In this document: piece by piece, positions 1 to 4,977 of the stretch
Position numbering within the stretch: the first letter of the stretch is position 1
Layout: every line of letters starts with the position of its first letter
From: Spirochaetales bacterium
GTDB lineage: Bacteria > Spirochaetota > Spirochaetia > Treponematales > UBA12059
Reading direction: 5' to 3'
DNA length: 6,381 bases
NCBI GenBank assembly: GCA_004525355.1
Contig: SPCK01000134.1
Location: 1-6,381 of the forward strand
Notes under the pieces: generated by a model
The model's input: only the letters and a program-made list of their open reading frames with translations
What the model was told of the DNA's origin: nothing
Database searches by the model: none
Made by a program: the position numbers and the translations under genes

Positions 1-732
1 CTCCTGAAAGAGGCCTTTTACGGATTCCACTACATCTTTGAACGCCCAGGCCTGCGGGATCTCCTCTTCGTATTCCTGGGAGTCAACCTGTTCTCCACCA
101 TGGGCATGACACTGATCGCCCCGATGATCCTGGCCCGCACGGGGTCGCAAGCGGCCATCCTTGGCATCGTCCAGGCGTGCATGTCCGGTGGCGCAGTGGT
201 CGGCGGCCTGCTCATGAGTATCTGGAAAGGCTTCCGGCGTCAGGTCTCGGGCCTGGGACTCGGCTTGGTCTGCATCGGCCTGTTCGGCTCGATACCTTTC
301 GGACTCGGTTCGTCCCTTGCCTTCTGGATCACGGCGGCGGTTGCCGGCGGCATATTCGGAGCGATCGCCAACGCCGCCAGCCAGTCGATCTGGCAATCCA
401 AGGTCGCCCCGGATGTGCAGGGACGGGTGTTCTCCTCGCGGCGGATGATAAGCTGGCTGACCACGCCCGTCTCTCCGATGATAGCGGGACTGTTGGCCGA
501 CTTCGTTTTCGAGCCCGCGGCCCGATTCGGTTCCGGCCCACTCTCGGCGGCCATCGGCTCCGTATCCGGCGCCGGCCCGGGCGCCGGCATGGCCTTCGCC
601 ATACTCCTGTCCGGTTGCGCTACCGCTCTCGTCGGCACATTCGCATTCATCCTGCCTTCAGTGCGGAATGTCGAGGCCGACCTGCCGGACCACGTGGCGA
701 TCCAAGAGGCCGCGGTCGAGGCGCCCGAATAA
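1..732 (+). CDS. MFS efflux transporter, C-terminal half (partial, 5' end outside window)
   Basis: The open frame runs from the first base of the window to a TAA at 730-732, giving 243 visible residues, so the start and the first six or so helices are missing. Hydrophobic stretches at about residues 18-45, 50-75, 82-103, 107-132, 147-170 and 198-222 look like the last six helices of a 12-helix major facilitator. The segment APDVQGRVFSSRRMI followed by a Pro-rich helix is typical of the MFS_3/EntS-like branch of drug and siderophore exporters. The protein would sit in the inner membrane and export a small molecule by proton antiport; the substrate cannot be read from the sequence. The tail is acidic and soluble. 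An ABC exporter operon follows after 109 bases on the same strand. The family call is firm; the EntS-like branch is a recognition-based inference. Confidence 0.88.
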   Translation, partial: LLKEAFYGFHYIFERPGLRDLLFVFLGVNLFSTMGMTLIAPMILARTGSQAAILGIVQACMSGGAVVGGLLMSIWKGFRRQVSGLGLGLVCIGLFGSIPFGLGSSLAFWITAAVAGGIFGAIANAASQSIWQSKVAPDVQGRVFSSRRMISWLTTPVSPMIAGLLADFVFEPAARFGSGPLSAAIGSVSGAGPGAGMAFAILLSGCATALVGTFAFILPSVRNVEADLPDHVAIQEAAVEAPE

Positions 733-841
733 GAATTCGACAGCGACATCTCCGGAAGCATCGCGGAGCTTTCGCTCCCGGCCCTGGATTCCGTAGCGTT
801 TTCCCTTGCCGCGGACTACCCGCCGGCGGTATTCTTTCTCT
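733..841 (+). promoter_or_regulatory. Intergenic gap with candidate promoter TTGCCG-N18-TATTCT
   Basis: This 109-base gap separates the MFS gene from the ABC ATPase gene. TTGCCG at 806-811 and TATTCT at 830-835, spaced 18 bases, each match the sigma70 consensus at four of six positions. The expected transcription start would fall at about 841-842, right on the ATPase ATG. A modest 7-bp hairpin (753-759 with 768-774, one G-T pair) lies earlier, but no T-run follows it, so it is not a convincing terminator. The ATPase may therefore be read from its own promoter, from the MFS transcript, or both. The promoter match is weak and could be chance. Confidence 0.3.
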
Positions 842-1726
842 ATGACCGATATACTAAGGGTTGAAAACCTATCAAAATATTACGGATCGGTGAAGGCCGT
901 CGACAACGTGTCTTTTGCCATCCCCGAGGGCATCTGTTTCGGGCTGCTCGGCCCCAACGGCGCCGGAAAAACGACGACGATCGAGATCATGGAGGGCATT
1001 ACTGCCCCAAACGCCGGCCGCGTTCTGTTTCGAGGCACTCCGATCGGCGCGGATTTCAAGAAAAAGGTCGGCATCCAGTTCCAGACCACCGCCCTGCCCG
1101 AGTTCATCACGGTGAAAGAGACTTTGGAACTGTTTTCAGCCTTCTATGCCAACCCGCGCCCGATGGACGAAGTCATTCGACTCTGTTCCCTTGAAGATAT
1201 CCTGCAACGGGACAACCAGAAACTCTCCGGCGGGCAGAAGCAGCGCATGCTCCTTGCCCTGGCCATCATCCCCAAGCCGGAGGTGGTATTCCTGGACGAG
1301 CCGACCACGGGGTTGGATCCGCAGGCGCGCCGCAATTTCTGGGACTTGATCGGCCGGATCAAGGCGGAAAAAACCACGGTCATCCTGACAACGCACTACA
1401 TGGACGAAGCCCAATTGCTCTGCGAACAGGTGGCCATCATGGACCAGGGCAAGATCATGGAGATAGATACGCCTGACGCGCTCCTTGCAAAACACTTCGA
1501 TGGCGTACTTATCAGCCTGCCCTACGACGGTTGCTGCTCCGACGCGCTATCGGGCTTCGATGGCCTGGTAATGCACGATGACAGTATCGAATTGCAGACG
1601 ACCACCCTGGATACGAGCCTCAAGAAATTGCTGGCCGCCCACGTCGACCTTGAAGGCCTTTCCATCCACAAGCCGAACCTGGAAGACCTGTTCATCAAGC
1701 TCACCGGCAGTTCCCTGAGAACCTGA
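842..1726 (+). CDS. ABC-2 type exporter ATP-binding protein
   Basis: This 294-residue nucleotide-binding subunit would power the permease encoded 12 bases downstream. All ABC ATPase motifs are visible in order: Walker A GPNGAGKTT (residues 37-45), Q-loop near Q81, signature LSGGQ (128-132), Walker B VVFLDEP (148-154), D-loop TGLD (156-159) and switch histidine H185. After about residue 215 comes a short accessory domain ending in PNLEDLFIKLTG, the usual tail of DrrA/CcmA-like ATPases of ABC-2 exporters. Length is normal for the family. I chose the ATG at 842 because the protein then begins MTDILRVENLSKYYG, the standard N-terminus. A TTG at 806 would add 12 mostly Arg/Ser/Thr residues with no family support. 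No clear Shine-Dalgarno precedes 842, which is unusual next to the strong sites of other genes here. The first codons are AT-rich. The substrate is unknown; drug, lipid or polysaccharide export are all possible. Confidence 0.95.
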   Translation: MTDILRVENLSKYYGSVKAVDNVSFAIPEGICFGLLGPNGAGKTTTIEIMEGITAPNAGRVLFRGTPIGADFKKKVGIQFQTTALPEFITVKETLELFSAFYANPRPMDEVIRLCSLEDILQRDNQKLSGGQKQRMLLALAIIPKPEVVFLDEPTTGLDPQARRNFWDLIGRIKAEKTTVILTTHYMDEAQLLCEQVAIMDQGKIMEIDTPDALLAKHFDGVLISLPYDGCCSDALSGFDGLVMHDDSIELQTTTLDTSLKKLLAAHVDLEGLSIHKPNLEDLFIKLTGSSLRT

Positions 1727-1738
1727 CAAGGAAACACT

Positions 1739-2767
1739 ATGATCATTCGACAATTCGCGGCCCTCTTCAAGGCACGCACCATGGAGTTCGTAAGGGACCG
1801 GGGAACGTTCTATTGGAACCTGCTGTTTCCCGTGATCCTCGTCCTGGGAATGGCCTTCGCATTCTCCGGAAGCGACGAGAAACTCTACAAGATCGGCGTC
1901 GTCGGCTCTCCGGACGCTTCGGTGCGAATCCTCGGTATGGAACAGATGCACGTCATCCATTATGACCAGGCCGGCGATGCGCTCGAGAAGCTCGCCCGGC
2001 ACCAGATCGATTTCCTGCTCGATTTTGACAAGCGGGAGTTTGCCGTCAACGAGGAGTCGAACAAGGGTCGCTTCCTGCGGGAACTATTCACGGCGCAACA
2101 AAGCGCTGTTGGAGGAACCGGCCTTCTGACGGTAGAGGCGTTCGACGAACGGGCGGTATCCGGCAAGGCCACCCGCTATGTCGACTGGCTGGTACCCGGC
2201 GTGATCGGCATGAACATGATGTTCTCCAGCCTTTTCGGCGTCGGCTACGTCCTGGTCCGTTACCGCAAGAACGGCGTGCTCAAGCGTCTCAAGGCTACCC
2301 CGGTCCACGCGCTCAACTTCGTGAGCGCCCAGGCCGCAAGCCGCCTGGTCATAGTGCTCCTTACGTCGGTCTTCGTGTTCTCGGGCACGAATCTCCTGCT
2401 TCATTTCGTGATGCGCGGAAGCTACCTGAACCTGCTCCTGCTGACGGCCATGGGTATCCTGTGCATGATATCACTGGGACTCGTCTTCGCGTCGCGCATG
2501 CGCAGCGAGGAACTCGCGGGTGGCCTGCTCAATATCGTAACCTTCCCGATGCTGGCCCTTTCCGGCGTATTCTTCTCGCTTGAAGGAAGCCCAGCCATAC
2601 TCCGCACGATCTCCAGGGCTTTCCCGTTGACTCATTTCATCGAGGCGGCGCGAAAGATCATGCTGGACGGCGCCGGGCTCGCACAGATCGCCCCGAACTT
2701 GTTCTTTCTGGGCGGCCTCACCGTGATCTTCCTGATTCTCAGCTCGGCACTCTTCAGGTGGGAGTGA
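1739..2767 (+). CDS. ABC-2 type exporter permease
   Basis: This 342-residue inner-membrane subunit pairs with the ATPase just upstream. The gap is 12 bases and an AAGGAA ribosome binding site (1728-1733) sits five bases before the ATG. The topology fits the ABC2_membrane family: a first helix at about residues 25-43, a soluble loop of about 100 residues (45-150) expected outside the cytoplasm, then helices at about 150-173, 200-222, 229-251, 261-280 and 318-338. The region LSGVFFSLEGSP followed by AFPLTHFIEAAR (about 274-305) is the conserved ABC-2 signature before the last helix. Length is usual for permeases with the inserted loop. A functional exporter would probably be a dimer of this protein with two ATPases. 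Its last 14 bases overlap the 3' end of the opposite-strand DUF1456 gene. The transported substrate cannot be inferred. Confidence 0.93.
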   Translation: MIIRQFAALFKARTMEFVRDRGTFYWNLLFPVILVLGMAFAFSGSDEKLYKIGVVGSPDASVRILGMEQMHVIHYDQAGDALEKLARHQIDFLLDFDKREFAVNEESNKGRFLRELFTAQQSAVGGTGLLTVEAFDERAVSGKATRYVDWLVPGVIGMNMMFSSLFGVGYVLVRYRKNGVLKRLKATPVHALNFVSAQAASRLVIVLLTSVFVFSGTNLLLHFVMRGSYLNLLLLTAMGILCMISLGLVFASRMRSEELAGGLLNIVTFPMLALSGVFFSLEGSPAILRTISRAFPLTHFIEAARKIMLDGAGLAQIAPNLFFLGGLTVIFLILSSALFRWE

Positions 2768-3287
2768 CCTCCGGCCCCAAGTCGACAGATTCCCGGCTTC
2801 GTCGTAGATTGTACTTGGCGAGGCCGGTCAGGAAACCACGCAGGAACTGATCCAGGCATTCCCTGTAATTCTTCTGGCCCGGCCTGCGGAACAGAGCGCC
2901 GAGTTCGTTCTTCGAAGGTTCCATATCTCCCAGCCGCATGATGGCCAGAAGATCATCCTCCTTCAATTCCAGCGCGATGCGGATCTTCTTGAGGATCATA
3001 TTGTTGTCCAGGGGAACGGAGGGCGGGATGGGTCGCGTCCAGTCAGCGGATTCCGCGGCTGGCTTTTCCTCTTTCCGGCCACGGTACTTGATGACCATAC
3101 CATCCAGCAAGGCTTCCAGAACGACCCTTGGACAGGTAGCATATCCTTCTTCATCTTCCTTGAGGAAAAATGAATCCAGCTTATCCTTGCCTATGGGGCT
3201 GCCTCCGAGCTTGAGCATCTCCGTCATCTGGGGATCGCTCAGCCGTATGGCGAATCGAAGGCGCTTGAGCACATCGTTGGTATTCAT
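2754..3287 (-). CDS. yehS: DUF1456 / YehS-family protein, function unknown
   Basis: This 177-residue soluble protein closely resembles E. coli YehS (about 156 residues) and the DUF1456 family. It is an internal duplication. Copy one is about residues 3-70 and contains NDVLKRLRFAI, then FLKEDEEGYATCPRVVLEALLDG. Copy two is about residues 95-157 and contains NNMILKKIRIALELKEDDLLAIM, split here as NNMILKKIRIAL and KEDDLLAIM, then KNYRECLDQFLRGFLTG. A charged, Pro-containing linker (71-94) joins them. No enzyme motif, signal peptide or membrane segment is visible, and I know of no established function. The ATG at 3287 is chosen because GAGGAG lies six bases upstream and family members start at this point. 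The frame stays open to 3431, but those 48 extra codons cross a terminator hairpin. The C-terminal extension (about 158-177) is longer than in E. coli, and its end overlaps the permease gene. Confidence 0.92.
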   Translation of the reverse strand: MNTNDVLKRLRFAIRLSDPQMTEMLKLGGSPIGKDKLDSFFLKEDEEGYATCPRVVLEALLDGMVIKYRGRKEEKPAAESADWTRPIPPSVPLDNNMILKKIRIALELKEDDLLAIMRLGDMEPSKNELGALFRRPGQKNYRECLDQFLRGFLTGLAKYNLRRSRESVDLGPEVTPT

Positions 3288-3293
3288 TTCTGA

Positions 3294-3299
3294 CTCCTC
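3294..3299 (-). promoter_or_regulatory. Ribosome binding site of the DUF1456 gene
   Basis: On the minus strand GAGGAG lies six bases before the ATG at 3287. It decides the start in favour of 3287 over the upstream in-frame ATGs at 3431 and 3422. Confidence 0.8.
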
Positions 3300-3364
3300 G
3301 GGAAGGTTGTACCAGATTCTTGCCGTAAGCGACAGGGCTTGTCCGGGGAACGCTGACGTACGCG

Positions 3365-3401
3365 AAAAAAGGCCGCCTGCGGATGCTCTCCGCGGGCGGC
3401 C
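3365..3401 (-). terminator. Intrinsic terminator reading on the minus strand
   Basis: Arms 3371-3383 and 3389-3401 can form a 13-pair GC-rich stem around a five-base loop. The only non-Watson-Crick pair is 3378 with 3394, which is G-T on the plus strand and A-C on the minus strand. Six A residues at 3365-3370 become a run of six U directly after the stem in a minus-strand transcript. This is the classic Rho-independent layout. On the plus strand only two T follow the stem, so termination in that direction should be weak. It lies about 80 bases before the DUF1456 start and about 147 bases beyond the stop of the beta-propeller relic, so it most likely ended that gene's transcript. Confidence 0.85.
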
Positions 3402-3407
3402 TTCGGT

Positions 3408-3600
3408 AAGGAGGAAGTACATGAACAACAACGGTACGTCGCCGAGGATACAGCCCGCGGTCGAATTTCAATGCACATTCCATGCCCGCGCTCCGCGGTT
3501 ATGCAAGATCGGATCGACCCGAAACTCTGCCCCCCCCTCACTACCTGTCAGCGTCGCTTGGCGAGTGACAGGTCCAGGGCGAACGTATCATATCCGGTGA
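3408..3600 (+). other. Strong Shine-Dalgarno plus 59-codon open frame, coding status doubtful
   Basis: AAGGAGG at 3408-3414 lies six bases before an ATG at 3421, an ideal initiation site. The frame reads MNNNGTSPRIQPAVEF and continues to a TGA at 3598-3600, 59 residues in all. The product is rich in Arg, Pro, Ser and Thr, has no hydrophobic core, and I recognise no family. Its 3' part is antisense to the end of the beta-propeller relic, and it includes a run of eight C (3530-3537). It could be the 5' end of a lost gene, a small peptide, or chance. I see no promoter that would drive it. Confidence 0.2.
3543..3573. repeat. Perfect 8-bp inverted repeat with nested 4-bp inverted repeat
   Basis: ACCTGTCA at 3543-3550 is matched exactly by TGACAGGT at 3566-3573. 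Inside, TCGC (3554-3557) pairs with GCGA (3561-3564) around TTG. The whole could fold as one interrupted hairpin with a 3-base bulge on one side and one base on the other. No T-run follows on either strand, so it is not a standard intrinsic terminator. The TGA stop of the beta-propeller relic (3548-3550, minus) lies inside one arm. An operator or an mRNA 3'-end stabilising hairpin are both possible. Confidence 0.5.
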
Positions 3601-3870
3601 TGTACAAAAGCCGTTCATGACCAGGATATCGTCGCCCCGGATGCCCGAATGCCACAGAAGAGTTCCCGTTACCGCATCTCGCGCCATCATGCAGGAACCG
3701 GAGAGTAACAAACGGGGGCCGGCTGCTTCCAGGCTATCGGCCTGTGAGGATGATGACCAGAGAAGATTTCCCGCCGCGGCGTCAAGCGCTTTCGTACTAT
3801 AAAACGATCCAAATGCATACAGGATTCCGCCGCACGACCCCTCGTTGCGATACCAGGAAAGTAGTGGTAC
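3548..3870 (-). pseudogene. Remnant of a PQQ-like beta-propeller protein (5' truncated, frameshifted)
   Basis: Reading the minus strand from about 3870 gives SWYRNEGSCGG and then propeller-blade sequence. Blade 1 (about 3831-3751) contains GGILYAFGS and ALDAAAGNLLWSS. Blade 2 (about 3720-3646) contains GPRLLLSGS and ARDAVTGTLLWHS. Blade 3 (about 3615-3551) reads NGF and then, one frame over, LYITGYDTFALDLSLAKRR before a TGA at 3550-3548. The blades are spaced 37 and 35 codons, and the twice-seen D-A-x-x-G-x-L-L-W motif is the hallmark of PQQ_2-type repeats. Two defects are visible. The frame changes within a run of four T at 3609-3606, where one more T would restore it. Upstream, in-frame stops at 3876-3874 and 3888-3886, with no suitable start codon, show that the N-terminal part is gone. 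The intact gene probably encoded an envelope or secreted propeller, but its role cannot be inferred. The downstream terminator at 3365-3401 was probably its own. Confidence 0.72.
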
Positions 3871-3894
3871 TATTCACGGCTGGCATCAAGGAGG
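3845..3894 (+). promoter_or_regulatory. Candidate sigma70-type promoter and ribosome binding site of kdd
   Basis: TTGCGA at 3845-3850 and TACTAT at 3868-3873 are separated by 17 bases, and each matches the consensus at four of six positions. Transcription would start near 3880, leaving a leader of about 20 bases. AAGGAGG at 3888-3894 lies six bases before the ATG at 3901, which is a near-ideal Shine-Dalgarno and fixes the start. The promoter elements coincide with the broken 5' edge of the beta-propeller relic on the other strand. The ribosome site is certain enough; the promoter is inferred by eye only. Confidence 0.5.
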
Positions 3895-3900
3895 AGAGAC

Positions 3901-4941
3901 ATGAGCATGGGAAAGGGCTGCCGGTACGGTAGCCACCGCGTCATCGAACCAAAGGGAATCCTGCCGCAACCGGCGCAGAAGCTGGACAACACCATGTCGG
4001 TCTACGACAACGAGGTGCTCATCGACGTGAGCACCCTGAACATCGATTCAGCCAGCTATACCCAGATCCGCGCAGCCTGTGGCGGCGATGCCGCGGCAAT
4101 GGAAGCGATGATCATGTCCATCGTGGCCCAACGCGGCAAGATGCAAAACCCCGTGACCGGTTCAGGCGGCATGCTCATCGGCACGGTACGCGCGATCGGC
4201 GCCGACTTTCCCGACAAGAAGCTGCGCGTCGGTGACCGGATTGCCACGCTGGTATCCTTGTCCTTGACACCCCTCAAGATCCAGCGAATCAAGCACCTCG
4301 ATCCCGACCACGACCAGGTGGATGTCGAGGCGCAGGCCATCCTGTTTGAGAGCGGCATCTACGCCCTCGTCCCTGCCGACCTGCCGGAGAAGCTGGCGTT
4401 GGCAGTCCTGGACGTGGCCGGTGCGCCTGCACAGGTGGACCGACTGGTACGGGAAGGCGACACCGTCTGCGTGATCGGCGGCGGCGGCAAGTCCGGCATC
4501 CTGTGCTGCTACCAGGCCATGAAAAACGCGGGGCCGTATGGCAAGGTGATCGTAATCGAATACTCCAAGGAGAACGCCCAGCGCATCGTCGACATGCACC
4601 TGGCGACCGATGTGATCGTGGCAGATGCCACCGACGCGCTTGACGTCTACCACAAGGTGACCGCAATCACGGGCCAACGTGGCTGCGATGTCACCATCAA
4701 CAACGTCAACGTCCCCAACACCGAGATGACCTCTATCCTCATCACCAAGGGGCAGGGCCTGATCTACTTCTTCTCGATGGCCACCTCATTCACCAAGGCC
4801 GCCCTGGGAGCGGAGGGCGTTGGCAAGGACATCGAACTGATCGTCGGCAACGGGTACGCCAAGGGCCACTCCGACCTGGCGCTGAACATCCTGCGCGAGT
4901 CTGGCGATATCCGGGCACTCTTCGAAACCCTGTACGTATAA
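3901..4941 (+). CDS. kdd: L-erythro-3,5-diaminohexanoate dehydrogenase
   Basis: Kdd (EC 1.4.1.11) oxidatively deaminates (3S,5S)-3,5-diaminohexanoate to 5-amino-3-oxohexanoate with NAD(P)+ and release of ammonia. This is a cytoplasmic step of anaerobic lysine fermentation. The 346-residue length and N-terminus (GCRYGSHRVIEPKGILPQPA, residues 6-25) are characteristic of this family, as are TLNIDSASYTQI (45-56) and GKMQNPVTGSGGMLIGTV (79-96). A Rossmann nucleotide-binding fold starts near residue 188, with glycine loop VIGGGGKSG (191-199) and an acidic E220 at the end of the second strand, which would favour NAD+ by analogy. The GSGGMLIGTV and VGDRIATL segments (87-118) resemble the medium-chain dehydrogenase catalytic domain. 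It has its own ribosome site and probable promoter and is followed after 36 bases by a convergent gene, so it is apparently monocistronic. In known lysine fermenters kdd usually lies with kamDE, kce and kal; those are not in this window. Identification is by recognition of family sequence. Confidence 0.92.
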   Translation: MSMGKGCRYGSHRVIEPKGILPQPAQKLDNTMSVYDNEVLIDVSTLNIDSASYTQIRAACGGDAAAMEAMIMSIVAQRGKMQNPVTGSGGMLIGTVRAIGADFPDKKLRVGDRIATLVSLSLTPLKIQRIKHLDPDHDQVDVEAQAILFESGIYALVPADLPEKLALAVLDVAGAPAQVDRLVREGDTVCVIGGGGKSGILCCYQAMKNAGPYGKVIVIEYSKENAQRIVDMHLATDVIVADATDALDVYHKVTAITGQRGCDVTINNVNVPNTEMTSILITKGQGLIYFFSMATSFTKAALGAEGVGKDIELIVGNGYAKGHSDLALNILRESGDIRALFETLYV

Positions 4942-4977
4942 CAGGCTGGAAAAGCAACCGACTATTTCAACATCCTG

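Noticed and set aside
806..841. TTG start extending the ABC ATPase by 12 residues
   Set aside because: The extension is Arg/Ser/Thr-rich, has no ribosome site, and the canonical family N-terminus begins at the ATG at 842.
3288..3431. Minus-strand N-terminal extension of the DUF1456 protein starting at an ATG at 3431
   Set aside because: The 48 extra residues are translated from the terminator hairpin and leader, lack family similarity, and the internal start at 3287 has a proper ribosome site.
2938..3600. Long plus-strand open frame of 220 codons
   Set aside because: Its first half is the antisense shadow of the DUF1456 gene with low-complexity Ser/Arg/Leu sequence; only its last 59 codons have an independent start signal and are treated separately.
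3480..3600. Possible tRNA or other structured RNA around the inverted repeat
   Set aside because: No cloverleaf arms, T-arm consensus or acceptor pairing could be found; the local hairpin alone does not support an RNA gene.
3617..3802. Plus-strand 61-codon open frame
   Set aside because: It has no ribosome site and is antisense to the propeller relic, which shows a much clearer protein signal.
3795..3803. TACTATAAA as a -10 element for kdd
   Set aside because: No acceptable -35 lies 16-18 bases upstream, it would give a leader of about 95 bases, and it encodes part of blade 1 of the relic on the other strand.
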